Below, piece after piece: positions 24,603 through 32,225 of a DNA stretch of 32,225 bases. Where the stretch lies: positions 1 through 32,225 of the forward strand of contig CANQBE010000012.1 of NCBI GenBank assembly GCA_947589515.1, written 5' to 3'. Source of the DNA: an uncultured Bacilli bacterium (GTDB lineage Bacteria > Bacillota_I > Bacilli_A > RF39 > UBA660). Made by a program: the position numbers and the translations under genes. Position 1 is the stretch's first letter; the number at the start of each line of letters is the position of its first letter. The notes under the pieces are model-generated. The model did no database searches. It was not told where the DNA came from and saw nothing but the letters and a program-made list of their open reading frames with translations.

Positions 24603-24630
24603 AAAAAAACAATCTCTAAAAATAGGGATT
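24603..24630 (-). terminator. terminator of the metallo-hydrolase gene
   Basis: On the minus strand, AATCCCTA (24630-24623) pairs with TAGAGATT (24618-24611), including a wobble pair, and is followed by G and a run of seven T. The stop codon lies in the stem-loop. Confidence 0.75.
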
Positions 24631-25137
24631 ATTTTTCTTTTCTTCTTGTAAAGTTGTTTTGATTCCATGACCAGGATATAAAGTAATATCATCTTGATAT
24701 TTTTTGATTTTTTCAATACTTTTTTTCATTGTTTCAAAGTTTCCACCCTCTAAATCACATCGGCCAATACTTTGAAAGAAGATAAAGTCACCAACAAACA
24801 TTACTTTTTCATGAGGAAAATAAAAACTAACGGAATCCGTAGTATGTCCTGGATTTTTAATTACTTGGAATGTAAAAGGACCTACCGTATATTCCTTTTC
24901 CTCACAATTCATATCATCATATAACTCTACTGGATAAGTTTCTAATACTTGCTTTAATGCACCTACATGATCAAAATGATGATGAGTAACGCAAACACCT
25001 TCTACTTGGAAATTGCCAATATTTTTTTGAATTTGGTCAAATTCACTTCCAGGATCAATGATTAAACAACTATTATTTTTCTTTACTATATAACAGTTTT
25101 CTTGTAATTCTCCTACTACCATTCTTGTAATTTCCAT
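24616..25137 (-). CDS. metallo-beta-lactamase-fold hydrolase (glyoxalase II-like)
   Basis: A 173-aa cytoplasmic hydrolase of the GloB-like group. The metal site is THHHFDHVGAL, then the histidine in NPGHTTDSVSFYF, the aspartate in VGDFIF and the last histidine in YPGHGIKTT. The opening VGELQENCYIV is typical of this short subfamily. It may hydrolyse acyl-thioesters; the short form lacks the long C-terminal substrate domain of classical glyoxalase II. ATG 25137 follows AGGAGC; an upstream in-frame ATG has a poorer site. It lies 42 bases after queH on the same strand. Confidence 0.88.
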   Translation of the reverse strand: MEITRMVVGELQENCYIVKKNNSCLIIDPGSEFDQIQKNIGNFQVEGVCVTHHHFDHVGALKQVLETYPVELYDDMNCEEKEYTVGPFTFQVIKNPGHTTDSVSFYFPHEKVMFVGDFIFFQSIGRCDLEGGNFETMKKSIEKIKKYQDDITLYPGHGIKTTLQEEKKNNPYF

Positions 25138-25179
25138 ATTTGCTCCTATCGTTTCCATATTTTTATTTTTTATCCATAC

Positions 25180-25824
25180 TTATTGTAATGAACATTTTTC
25201 TTTTACTTGCTGTTCTCTTTCCCTCTTCGAATAAATACATCCACAATAATCTTGACGATATAGATGATAAATTTTAGATAATTCAATACTACGTTGATAA
25301 CCATTTTTCTTTTTAAAATCAGCTACTAGATAAGGAATCTGATATTTTTCTTCTAACTTTTTTCCAATTTCATGAATCCAATTACTATTTTTATATGGAC
25401 TAATGGATAAAGTCGTTCCAAAGTAATCAAAATGATGTTTCTTAGCAACTTCTGCTACTTTTTCCATCCGTAATTGGTAGCACAGATAACAACGCTTTTC
25501 TCCTTCTTTTAAGTTTTCTAAACCTTTACTCATTTTTTGATAAGCTTCACCATCATAATCACAGTCTAAGAAATTTACTTTATATTTACTGGGATACTCG
25601 TTGATAAACCTGATTTCTTCTTCTTTTCTTTTTTGATATTCTTCTATTGGATCAATATTTGGATTATAATAGAGAATCGTAATATGAAAATAAGGAGTTA
25701 ATGTTTCTAAAACGTAACTCGAACAAGGAGCACAACAACTATGTAATAATAAAGTAGGAATGTGATGTTGGCTCTGTTCTTGTTCAATTATTTTTTCCAT
25801 TTCTATTTGATGATTTTGATTCAT
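25180..25824 (-). CDS. queH: epoxyqueuosine reductase QueH
   Basis: A 214-aa protein that carries out the last step of queuosine synthesis in tRNA, the non-homologous alternative to QueG. The adjacent-cysteine motif LLHSCCAPCSSY near the N-terminus, the CDYDGEAY stretch, GEKRCYLCYQLRMEKVA and the terminal YRQDYCGCIYS supply the cysteines for the Fe-S and metal centre. The start follows AAAGGTGTATT. Just upstream is a terminator hairpin that closes yebC, so expression depends on read-through or an unseen promoter. No other queuosine genes lie in the window. Confidence 0.93.
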   Translation of the reverse strand: MNQNHQIEMEKIIEQEQSQHHIPTLLLHSCCAPCSSYVLETLTPYFHITILYYNPNIDPIEEYQKRKEEEIRFINEYPSKYKVNFLDCDYDGEAYQKMSKGLENLKEGEKRCYLCYQLRMEKVAEVAKKHHFDYFGTTLSISPYKNSNWIHEIGKKLEEKYQIPYLVADFKKKNGYQRSIELSKIYHLYRQDYCGCIYSKREREQQVKEKCSLQ

Positions 25825-25842
25825 AATACACCTTTTTCCTAT

Positions 25843-25867
25843 AAAAAAGTAAGTATTTCTACTCACT
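25843..25867 (-). terminator. terminator after yebC, close to the queH start
   Basis: On the minus strand, AGTGAGTA (25867-25860) pairs with TACTTACT (25855-25848) through one wobble, followed by six T. It ends about 20 bases before the queH start. Confidence 0.7.
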
Positions 25868-26581
25868 TAAGTTATGATATACATCTTGTACATCATCGAT
25901 TTCTTCTAAGGCATCTATCAAGTTATAAACTTTTTCTTTGGTTTCTTCATCACTAATTTCAACTTGATTAGAAGCAACATAGGTAATTTCACTGGTAATA
26001 AAATCTGTAATTCCCATTTGTTCCATTGCTTCTTTTACTTGTAAGAACGTATCTGGCGTTGTATAAATTTCAAAAGTATCGTCATTCACAATAAAGTCTT
26101 CTGCACCATTATCTAAGACAGTCATCATTAATTCATCTTCATCTACTGTCTTTTCAACCACAATCACACCTTTTCGATTGAATAGATAACTTACACTACC
26201 ATCGGTACCTAAATTACCACCTTTTTTTGTGAATGCCGTACGTACTAACATGGCCGTACGATTTCTATTATCCGTTAGACAATCTACCATGAACGCAATT
26301 CCACTAGGTCCATATCCCTCATAACGAATATTTTCATAGTCTTCTCCACCTTGAGATCCTACTGCTTTATCAATAGCCTTTTGAATATTATCTTTTGGCA
26401 TATTTTGGCTTCGACATTTTTCAATGACCATTCTTAAAGATGGATTACTGTCAGGATCCCCATTGGTACCCTTTGCTGCAACATAGATTTCTTTGGCTAA
26501 TTTTTGGAATATTTTTCCTCTTTCTGCATCCACCAATCCTTTTTTTCGATGAATTGTTGCCCATTTTGAATGTCCACTCAT
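25859..26581 (-). CDS. yebC: YebC/PmpR-family protein
   Basis: A 240-aa protein of the TACO1/YebC family. It begins MSGHSKWATIHRKKGLVDAERGK in family form, then has GTNGDPDSNPSLRMVIEKC, MPKDNIQKAIDKAVG, YEGYGPSGIAFMVDCLTDNRNRT and the acidic C-terminal IDALEEIDDVQDVYHNL. It was long annotated as a transcription regulator; more recent work ties the family to resolving ribosome stalls at difficult (proline-rich) sequences. The start follows AAGAAGG. It sits downstream of tadC on the same strand with a 72-base gap that contains a weak promoter-like AT-rich region. Confidence 0.95.
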   Translation of the reverse strand: MSGHSKWATIHRKKGLVDAERGKIFQKLAKEIYVAAKGTNGDPDSNPSLRMVIEKCRSQNMPKDNIQKAIDKAVGSQGGEDYENIRYEGYGPSGIAFMVDCLTDNRNRTAMLVRTAFTKKGGNLGTDGSVSYLFNRKGVIVVEKTVDEDELMMTVLDNGAEDFIVNDDTFEIYTTPDTFLQVKEAMEQMGITDFITSEITYVASNQVEISDEETKEKVYNLIDALEEIDDVQDVYHNLSE

Positions 26582-26653
26582 ACTTTTTCCTTCTTTCTTT
26601 TTAATTTTTCTTTCTTTATATTATCATAGTTTTTTGAAAAAGAAAAGATTTCT

Positions 26654-27364
26654 CTATAATCCCTGTAAATATTCTAAAATGACGGGTGATAGTATTAATA
26701 ATAATACTAGAGGAATTAATAGAAATACCGATACTACACTTACTTTAATAGGAATTTCATTCATTTTCTTTTTCAAATCCATGACCCGTTTATTACCAAT
26801 AAAGGAAATTTGCTTTGACAAAGTATCGATAATCATTCCCCCTGAAGTATATGTCTCCATTAAGTTTAAAATGACGTTTTGAATGGCATCACTAGGTATT
26901 CTTTTTCTGAGATTACTAAAAGCATCATGAAAACTTTTCCCATATTCTATTTCCTGTAGTGTTTTTTGAAATTCTTTTGATAATTGACTATCTATATTGT
27001 TGGTAGTCACTTTTAACGATTCTATTAAATTTTTACCTGATGCTAGAGTTACTTCTAATACTTCAAAAAAATAGATAGCATCATGTTCTAATTCTTTTTC
27101 TCTTTGCTTGATGCGATAATCAAAAACAACGTAAGTCAATAATTGATAAAATAGAACTGTAAAGATGATTGCTAATAAAAGGTTACCCTTGTTAGCAAAG
27201 TAACTATAGAAAAATAAAATCATACTTAGTAGAATTCTAATATTTAAAAAATCAAGAATTCTTTTTTCCTCATAATTACCTAATAATTTTGATTTTTCTA
27301 GATAACGATTGATGGTTTGTACGCGATAAATTCTATGAGATAATTCATAATAAATTTCTTTCAT
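26654..27364 (-). CDS. tadC: Tad pilus inner-membrane platform protein TadC
   Basis: A 236-aa protein of the T2SSF (GspF/TadC) family. It has two helices near residues 45-85, the soluble helical repeat with EVTLASGKNLIESLKVTTNNI and EYGKSFHDAFSNLRKRIPSD, the VILNLMETYTSGG turn, and a C-terminal helix after KKKMNEIPIKVSVVSVFLL. TadB and TadC together form the membrane platform that couples the TadA motor to pilin assembly. It is last in the seven-gene tad operon. AGGAGGG precedes the start. Confidence 0.85.
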   Translation of the reverse strand: MKEIYYELSHRIYRVQTINRYLEKSKLLGNYEEKRILDFLNIRILLSMILFFYSYFANKGNLLLAIIFTVLFYQLLTYVVFDYRIKQREKELEHDAIYFFEVLEVTLASGKNLIESLKVTTNNIDSQLSKEFQKTLQEIEYGKSFHDAFSNLRKRIPSDAIQNVILNLMETYTSGGMIIDTLSKQISFIGNKRVMDLKKKMNEIPIKVSVVSVFLLIPLVLLLILSPVILEYLQGL

Positions 27365-27373
27365 ACTTCCCTC

Positions 27374-28348
27374 CTAATACTTTTCTATTTTCATAATACT
27401 CTTTATTACTACAATATAAAGAATATAAATACATAGAATGACTATGAACAGTAAAAGTCCTAGTGTTGAAGAAAAGAATGTAGCAAAATAATTAGGATTC
27501 CAAATACTAATTCCGATCAATAAAAATAGAGGAAGAAATACTAATAATTGAAATACTAAGCGACTACTAGCAACGGTAGACTTCCATTCTAATTCTAAAC
27601 TTCTTCTTCGATATAAATTTTTTTCAATGAAAGAAAACACGGTTACAACATCCCCACCTGTTTTATTTAACATGGTTAATGCTGTAGTAATATAATTTAC
27701 TTCTTCTAATTTGACTCTTTCACTAAATCGTTCGAAAGCGGTTTGAAAACTTAGACCGTGTAACATATCTTGATGGATTTTGGCAAATTCTAACGCAACG
27801 GGACCTTCCAATTCTTGTGAGACTATTTCGACTACTTGCATAATACTTTTTCCAGATGCAAAGGAATGGTTCATTAGCGAGATTGCTTTTAATAAATCTT
27901 TTTCAATTTCTTTTATATTTTTTTTGTCTTGAAATAATTTCATGATATTGGGTAGATAAAAACCAAGAAGAAAACTAACGATAGCAAGCAAGATATGGAA
28001 AGGAAAAACAGAAAGTAGAGATAACAGTAAATAACTAATTAGAAAGAATACAGAAAACAAGATTTGGGTTGCTAAAAAATTATTTTTTTCGATGGTAATC
28101 ATTTCTAAATCTTTGGAATATTTTTTCTTTTTCTGTAATTTTAGAGAAATTTGATTTCTTAATTTTTGATACTCATATATTAGTTGATCTGTGATTGATT
28201 TTGGTTTTGAATTTTGGGTTGCGACCATAAATCTACTAATTCTTTTTTGCAAGCGAATACTACGGATCGTAAAATAAATCCAGGTGATTCCTACTAATAT
28301 CAAAAATATCAGAATTCCTAACATAATTAGTTGCTTGACTCCTAACAT
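27374..28348 (-). CDS. tadB: Tad pilus inner-membrane platform protein TadB
   Basis: A 324-aa T2SSF-family membrane protein: an N-terminal helix, two helices around residues 95-140, a soluble domain with SLMNHSFASGKSIMQVVEIV, GLSFQTAFERFSERV and TALTMLNKTGGDVVTVF, then two C-terminal helices. It is homologous in layout to the downstream TadC. ATG 28348 is preferred; the longer GTG frame begins at the GTGGTG of the ribosome-binding site and overlaps nothing useful. It lies between tadA and tadC with gaps of 9-18 bases. Confidence 0.86.
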   Translation of the reverse strand: MLGVKQLIMLGILIFLILVGITWIYFTIRSIRLQKRISRFMVATQNSKPKSITDQLIYEYQKLRNQISLKLQKKKKYSKDLEMITIEKNNFLATQILFSVFFLISYLLLSLLSVFPFHILLAIVSFLLGFYLPNIMKLFQDKKNIKEIEKDLLKAISLMNHSFASGKSIMQVVEIVSQELEGPVALEFAKIHQDMLHGLSFQTAFERFSERVKLEEVNYITTALTMLNKTGGDVVTVFSFIEKNLYRRRSLELEWKSTVASSRLVFQLLVFLPLFLLIGISIWNPNYFATFFSSTLGLLLFIVILCIYILYIVVIKSIMKIEKY

Positions 28349-28366
28349 TGGATACACCACTTTCTA

Positions 28367-29755
28367 TTATTTTTTCTTATTTTTATCTTTCTCTTTGCTT
28401 TGATTTTTCGCATTTTTTGCTGTTATAATTGGTTCAAAAATATCATCGATAGAATCGATTCCTTTGCGTTTTATTTTACTATAAACTTTTGGTAAATAAT
28501 TATATAAAACAAATTCACCATTTACTTGATTTTGTTCATTGATACCTTGTTCACGAAATGCAAATATTTTTTGTAAATAAATTTCATCTTCTTGAAAACC
28601 AACGACTTCACTAATATTGGTAACTTTTCTTCTACCATCACTTAATCTTTCAATCTCAATGATAATATCAAAAGCATTTTCAATATACTCGCGAATCGCT
28701 GAAACTGGAATTTCCATACCACTCATTAATACCATCGTTTCTATTCGATGCATGGCATCTAATGGACCATTTGCATGTAGTGTCGTAATACTTCCTTCAT
28801 GTCCAGTATTCATAGCCTGCAACATATCGAATGCTTCTTCTCCACGAACTTCACCAACGATAATACGATCTGGTCGCATTCTTAAAGCATTTCGAACTAA
28901 ATCACGAATCGTTACTTCTTTTCCATTTTGATAATTAGCATCTTTTGTTTCTAAGGAAATGACATGTTTTTGCAGTAATTTTAATTCAGCAGCATCTTCT
29001 ATAGTAATAATTCTTTCTTCTGCTGGAATAAAACTTGATAAGACATTTAATAAAGTAGTTTTACCACTACCAGTACCACCACATACCGCGATATTTAGTT
29101 TTGCCTTGACACAAGCTTCTAAAAATCTTGCCATATAAGGAGTCATCGTACCATTACGAATCATATCATCAATATCATCCATATCTTCTTTAAATTTACG
29201 AATCGTTAAGATTGGTCCTTTGATACTTAAAGGAGGAATAATGGCATTTAGACGACTTCCATCTTTTAATCTAGCATCTACCATAGGATTGGTAGCATCA
29301 ATAGTTCTTCCTACGGATTGAACCATTCTTTCTATTGTTCTCATAATATGCTCTGCATTAATAAAGGATATTGTTTCATCTTTCATGATTTTTCCATTCA
29401 TTTCTACATAAATATCATCGGGACCATTTACCATAATTTCTGTTACATTTTTATCTTTTAATAATTCCGTAATCGGACCATAACCATGAATTTCATTTTC
29501 TACTAAGTTATAAATATGACTTCTTTCTAGTGTCGATAAATCATATCCTTCTAGTTCTTTATTGATATAGTATTCCATTCTTTCTTTAGAATTTTCTAAA
29601 TCATTCATCTTAGAATCTAGTAAATTTTCTATGATATTTTTTCTTAATTGATCTAGTAGTTCTTTATCTTTAAAAACATCATAATCTGAAACAAATTCGA
29701 TATTTTTCTGATTCTTTGGTATTTCTAATTCTTCAGCTAATGTTTTCTTTGTCAT
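28367..29755 (-). CDS. tadA: Tad pilus assembly ATPase TadA/CpaF
   Basis: A 462-aa secretion ATPase of the VirB11/CpaF family. It has an N-terminal helical part, then [28 protein letters not shown], the Walker A motif [12 protein letters not shown], the Asp box [11 protein letters not shown], Walker [18 protein letters not shown], the His box [19 protein letters not shown], and a basic lysine-rich tail. It powers pilin polymerisation (and retraction in some systems) at the cytoplasmic face. It shares the operon with tadZ upstream (12 bases) and tadB downstream. Confidence 0.95.
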   Translation of the reverse strand: MTKKTLAEELEIPKNQKNIEFVSDYDVFKDKELLDQLRKNIIENLLDSKMNDLENSKERMEYYINKELEGYDLSTLERSHIYNLVENEIHGYGPITELLKDKNVTEIMVNGPDDIYVEMNGKIMKDETISFINAEHIMRTIERMVQSVGRTIDATNPMVDARLKDGSRLNAIIPPLSIKGPILTIRKFKEDMDDIDDMIRNGTMTPYMARFLEACVKAKLNIAVCGGTGSGKTTLLNVLSSFIPAEERIITIEDAAELKLLQKHVISLETKDANYQNGKEVTIRDLVRNALRMRPDRIIVGEVRGEEAFDMLQAMNTGHEGSITTLHANGPLDAMHRIETMVLMSGMEIPVSAIREYIENAFDIIIEIERLSDGRRKVTNISEVVGFQEDEIYLQKIFAFREQGINEQNQVNGEFVLYNYLPKVYSKIKRKGIDSIDDIFEPIITAKNAKNQSKEKDKNKKK

Positions 29756-29767
29756 CTTCTCACCTAC

Positions 29768-30523
29768 TTATTCCTTTATTAAATCATCGGCCATATTTTC
29801 TAATTTGCGCAAATCATTTTTATCTTTAAAAGTTAGACTTTTATTGAGAGTAAAAATTTCTCCTTCTAACAAAAAACTCGTAATATTTTTAATATAAAGA
29901 GAAGGATCTATACTATAATCGATATTTCTTCCCACTATACTACGAATATCGTATTTTGAAAAATAATTTAATCCTATATCTCTAGAGTTATTTAAAATGA
30001 TTTTGATATTATCTTTTTCAATCGTATTCATGACATCCATAAAGGCTTTTGTATTTTTAATATCCATTAAATCATTGGTCATTACATAAAGGATGATATC
30101 CATTTTATCTAGTAGTAAAATATTATCTTTGGTTAGGCCATGGGTTGTATCGATTAAAATCATATCATAGTAGTTTTTCATTTCTTCTAAAAAAGAGACA
30201 ATGTATTCCATATCAATTTTTAAAGCTTGTCTAGGATCTTTGCAAGAACTAATCACATCAATATTTTTATGATAAGGGATAATATAGGACTCGTAATTTT
30301 GATAACGACGATTTGCTAGATCTTCAAAAACATGAAAAATATTTTTTTCGGCTACTAGATCTAGGTTTAAAGCAATTGCTCCTCCTACTAAATCACAGTC
30401 TACTAATAAAATTTTCTGATCTTTCTTGGCTAAAACACCTGCTAAATTTAATAAGAAAATAGTTTTTCCAACGCCACCTTTGGAAGAAGTAACCATTATT
30501 GTTTTCCCTTTTTTATTCTTCAT
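29768..30523 (-). CDS. tadZ: ParA/MinD-like Tad localisation ATPase TadZ/CpaE
   Basis: A 251-aa P-loop ATPase with the deviant Walker A motif SSKGGVGKTIFLLN, DCDLVGGAIALNL as the A' region and MILIDTTHGLT as Walker B. TadZ/CpaE proteins place the Tad machine in the cell. The N-terminal receiver-like domain seen in many CpaE proteins is absent, so this is the short form. It is encoded directly before tadA. The start follows AGAGGGATTG. Confidence 0.88.
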   Translation of the reverse strand: MKNKKGKTIMVTSSKGGVGKTIFLLNLAGVLAKKDQKILLVDCDLVGGAIALNLDLVAEKNIFHVFEDLANRRYQNYESYIIPYHKNIDVISSCKDPRQALKIDMEYIVSFLEEMKNYYDMILIDTTHGLTKDNILLLDKMDIILYVMTNDLMDIKNTKAFMDVMNTIEKDNIKIILNNSRDIGLNYFSKYDIRSIVGRNIDYSIDPSLYIKNITSFLLEGEIFTLNKSLTFKDKNDLRKLENMADDLIKE

Positions 30524-30533
30524 ATCAATCCCT

Positions 30534-30872
30534 CTATTTCATACATGTCATATTTGTTTTTATATGGTAAGATTTTATTCCTAATAAATTTCCAAATAAA
30601 CTAGGAAGTTCTTTTTCTAATGTAATTTCTACTTGTTGATCGTTTTGTGTAATCTTAATTTGATTTAAATTTTTATCATTTTCTAATGCTAATTGGCGAA
30701 TATCATTTTCGGTTTTATCTTCTTTTGCATAAGTACAAACTAAGGATGTAATTTCTTTTTGATTTTTTTCATGATACAGTATATAACACTGATCGACAAT
30801 AAAGCCTAAAATGATTATGATGATTGGTAATAAAATGATAAAAATAACTAAGGTTTGTCCTTTATTATTCAT
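30534..30872 (-). CDS. TadF-like pseudopilin
   Basis: A 112-aa secreted or anchored small protein with a prepilin-type N-terminus: MNNKG, then QTLVIFIILLPIIIIILGF. The glycine before the hydrophobic stretch fits cleavage by an A24 peptidase, but the Glu at position 5 of the mature form that most pilins have is replaced by Ile. The remaining ~80 residues are polar with three cysteines. TadE/TadF-type minor pilins commonly come as a pair, as here. The start overlaps the tadE stop by eight bases. Confidence 0.72.
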   Translation of the reverse strand: MNNKGQTLVIFIILLPIIIIILGFIVDQCYILYHEKNQKEITSLVCTYAKEDKTENDIRQLALENDKNLNQIKITQNDQQVEITLEKELPSLFGNLLGIKSYHIKTNMTCMK

Positions 30873-31215
30873 AAGGAATCACCCTTTTTACTTGAACTTG
30901 ATAATTTTTTAAAATTTGATTGAATAGTGGTGTTATAAAGTTAATTTCCCGTTTAGCCTGAATGGTTAAAAAATTGGTTGTTTGATTTTCTAATAATTCC
31001 ACTTCTATTTGCTGTTGTTTGAAGATAGATTTGATTTCTTCTAATGTTTTTTCATCTGCTGTTATCGTTACTAAACAATTTTCTACATCATTTTCTAACT
31101 GGCTTTGGGTTAAAAAGATTTTACCAATATCCATCATGGCTAATAGTAATAGAATAATGATTGGTAAAATTAAGATAAATTCTATTAAGGCTTGTCCCTT
31201 TTTATTTCCTTTCAC
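30865..31215 (-). CDS. tadE: TadE-like pseudopilin
   Basis: A 116-aa pseudopilin with the TadE signature: basic KGNKKG, then QALIEFILILPIIILLL, with Glu at position 5 of the predicted mature form. An extracellular part of about 75 residues with one cysteine follows. The GTG at 31215 is the likely start because GGGGTGG lies just before it and because the longer frame would add 15 non-pilin residues ahead of the cleavage site. It lies 61 bases after the flp gene and overlaps the tadF-like gene. Confidence 0.82.
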   Translation of the reverse strand: MKGNKKGQALIEFILILPIIILLLLAMMDIGKIFLTQSQLENDVENCLVTITADEKTLEEIKSIFKQQQIEVELLENQTTNFLTIQAKREINFITPLFNQILKNYQVQVKRVIPYE

Positions 31216-31276
31216 TATACCACCCCTATTATATTTATAAGTATAGCATAATTTTAGCAAAAAAAAAAGAGAATAC

Positions 31277-31492
31277 TCAATTATCTTCTAGGATTTCTTG
31301 ATAATCATCTTTGCAAAAGCCTTCTCCTGTTTTTTCCCCTTGAACGTATTCTAAACCAGCGATATTACAGGAAGTCTTGGTTAAAGAATCTTTTAAATAT
31401 CCTCCAAAATACTTTACTAAACTAATAATGATAATAGACATGAGCGCAATAATTAAAATGTATTCTATTAAGGCTTGACCATTTTTATTCAT
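31277..31492 (-). CDS. flp: Flp-type major pilin
   Basis: A 71-aa prepilin: MNKNG, then QALIEYILIIALMSIIIIS. This is the G/XXXXEY processing and E5-Y6 pattern of Flp pilins. A short mature tail follows, with two cysteines (C42 and C60) that could form a disulphide, unusual for small Flp pilins. It is first in the operon behind a strong promoter at 31536-31564. A T-run after a very short stem between this gene and tadE may lower downstream expression, which fits its role as the most abundant product. Confidence 0.83.
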   Translation of the reverse strand: MNKNGQALIEYILIIALMSIIIISLVKYFGGYLKDSLTKTSCNIAGLEYVQGEKTGEGFCKDDYQEILEDN

Positions 31493-31535
31493 AATCTCAT
31501 CCCCTATCTATTATCTGGTAGTTCTATTTAACTAA

Positions 31536-31564
31536 AGTTTAAAATAAAATATTAGATTTGTCAA
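31536..31564 (-). promoter_or_regulatory. sigma-A promoter of the tad operon
   Basis: On the minus strand, a perfect TTGACA (31564-31559) and TAAACT (31541-31536) have a 17-base spacer. Its -35 occupies almost the same bases as the -35 of the divergent DUF192 gene. Confidence 0.7.
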
Positions 31565-31586
31565 ATAGATTTGTTTTTGATATACT
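31558..31586 (+). promoter_or_regulatory. sigma-A promoter of the DUF192 gene
   Basis: TTGTCA (31558-31563) and TATACT (31581-31586) have a 17-base spacer, 15 bases ahead of the start codon. The hexamer lies inside the palindrome ATTTGTCAAAT. Confidence 0.65.
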
Positions 31587-31601
31587 GAAACTGGTGATTG
31601 G

Positions 31602-31925
31602 ATGTACTTATTATGTAATCAAAAAAAAATAGAAATTGAAGATTGTGTTAGTTTCTGGGCTCGATTAAAAGGATTTATGTTTCAGAAAAAGAAAATTTCT
31701 CAAGGAAAAAGATTTCCAAAATGTAATAGTATTCATACTTTTTTTATGTTTCAAGCAATAGATGTCATTATGACAGATCAAAATCATCGAATTATCAAGA
31801 TGTATCCTAGTCTAAAACCGATGCGAATTCTTTGGCCACATCAACATGTCTACTATACTTATGAACTTCCTATCGGAACTTGTCAGGATTTTCAAGTTCA
31901 TTCTATTTTAAAAATCAACGAATAA
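31602..31925 (+). CDS. DUF192-family protein
   Basis: A 107-aa protein of the DUF192 family: SFWARLKGFMFQKK near the N-terminus, NSIHTFFMFQAIDVIMTD in the middle, and IIKMYPSLKPMRI with YELPIGTCQDFQV near the end. The biochemical role is unknown; many relatives are exported and have a signal peptide, which is absent here. It is divergent from the tad operon, shares its promoter region and ends in a strong terminator, so a link with the pilus system is possible but unproven. Confidence 0.88.
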   Translation: MYLLCNQKKIEIEDCVSFWARLKGFMFQKKKISQGKRFPKCNSIHTFFMFQAIDVIMTDQNHRIIKMYPSLKPMRILWPHQHVYYTYELPIGTCQDFQVHSILKINE

Positions 31926-31949
31926 AAAAATGGATTCGTTGATTTTTTT
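31911..31949 (+). terminator. terminator of the DUF192 gene
   Basis: AAAATCAACGAAT (31911-31923) pairs with ATTCGTTGATTTT (31934-31946), followed by T. The stop codon lies at the start of the loop. Confidence 0.9.
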
Positions 31950-31962
31950 ATCAAAAAAATTT

Positions 31963-31992
31963 AAAGTATAGATTTGTTATCATCTATACTTT
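31963..31992 (-). terminator. terminator of the Rpn-family gene
   Basis: On the minus strand, AAAGTATAGAT (31992-31982) pairs perfectly with ATCTATACTTT (31973-31963), followed by an AT-rich stretch and a T-run at 31959-31953. The gene stop lies in the stem. Confidence 0.75.
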
Positions 31993-32225
31993 TATTGATT
32001 CCTTTAATGGTACGGATATCTTTCTGATTTCTTCTGATGTTAAGTTGGTACACCTAGAAATCATATCAATTGAAATATTTTCTTTTAACATGGATTTCAC
32101 TATTTCAATTTGTTTGTTTTTTTCTCCTTGCAAGATTCCCTTCTTTTTTCCTTCATCATATCCTGTTTCTCTCATATCTTCTAAATCCCATTTGTGTGCC
32201 TCTTCTTTATCATAGTATCCTACAA
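31984..32225 (-). CDS. 3' end of an Rpn/PD-(D/E)XK nuclease-family transposase-like gene
   Basis: The open frame runs off the right edge. The visible part reads VGYYDKEEAHKWDLEDM, then RETGYDEGKKKGILQGEKNKQIEIVKS in part, then a small C-terminal helical domain. This is the typical tail of Rpn (recombination-promoting nuclease) and PDDEXK_2-type proteins, including the glycine- and lysine-rich GxxxGxxxG-like linker. The catalytic nuclease domain is outside the window, so it cannot be judged whether the gene is intact. Such genes are common, often multi-copy accessory genes in gut Firmicutes. Confidence 0.72.
   Translation of the reverse strand, partial: VGYYDKEEAHKWDLEDMRETGYDEGKKKGILQGEKNKQIEIVKSMLKENISIDMISRCTNLTSEEIRKISVPLKESIKV

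Noticed and set aside
31216..31260. Longer N-terminus of the TadE-like protein
   Set aside because: It would place 15 extra residues before the prepilin cleavage site, while the GTG at 31215 has a GGGGTGG site and gives a normal leader.
31259..31268. Strong terminator between flp and tadE (ten A on the plus strand)
   Set aside because: The T-run is clear, but the preceding stem is only GAG/CTC; at most partial attenuation.
31984..32225. Complete insertion sequence at the right edge
   Set aside because: Only the C-terminal tail of an Rpn/PDDEXK-type protein is visible; no inverted repeats or target-site duplication can be checked.

Overview
This window comes from a strongly AT-rich, low-GC Gram-positive chromosome. 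TGA is used as a stop (rel, for example), so the standard bacterial code applies. The spoIIGA-sigE pair, a SpoVB-type flippase, YtaF, a Bacillus-type lexA arrangement and rel-dtd point to a spore-forming or recently spore-forming Bacilli/Erysipelotrichia-like Firmicute, possibly gut-associated; the exact lineage is not resolved. Most genes carry an AGGTGA(T) ribosome-binding site. Its GTG is often in frame with the gene, so several starts were moved 9 to 45 bases downstream to the codon correctly spaced from that site.

Layout. 1-4.7 kb (minus): comN, rel, dtd, AI-2E exporter-family and Yip1 genes, tightly packed. 4.8-11 kb: spoVB, an unknown gene, a PAP2 phosphatase, a PhoPR-like two-component system, and DUF421 and TIGR04086 membrane proteins. 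From memory of B. subtilis, rel, comN, spoVB, yrbG and yrzE are also near neighbours there. 11-14.2 kb (minus): yceD, rpmF, an unknown protein with an HEKMH motif, spoIIGA and sigE. 14.3-21.8 kb: tmcAL, a small unknown, then the polA-mutM region, in which a membrane-protein gene plus the 3' end of polA has been tandemly duplicated; next come a 47-codon gene missed by length cut-offs, and lexA. 21.8-26.6 kb: tcdA, 6S RNA, ytaF, an alpha/beta hydrolase, a small membrane protein, a metallo-beta-lactamase-fold hydrolase, queH and yebC. 26.6-31.5 kb (minus): a compact Tad (type IVc) pilus operon, flp-tadE-tadF-tadZ-tadA-tadB-tadC. 31.6 kb to end: a DUF192 gene and the 3' part of an Rpn/PD-(D/E)XK-family gene cut by the window edge.

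Most notable points. (1) A divergent promoter pair between lexA and an unlisted 47-aa single-pass membrane protein carries two LexA-box-like palindromes placed on the promoter elements, which suggests a very short SOS-induced division inhibitor in the YneA/SosA position. (2) A tandem duplication left a 30-codon polA tail and two paralogues whose membrane segments have diverged completely while their soluble ends are nearly identical. (3) PhoP-box-like repeats lie on both sides of the two-component system. (4) The tad operon and DUF192 promoters share one palindromic -35 element. No tRNA, rRNA, CRISPR array or complete insertion sequence was seen.
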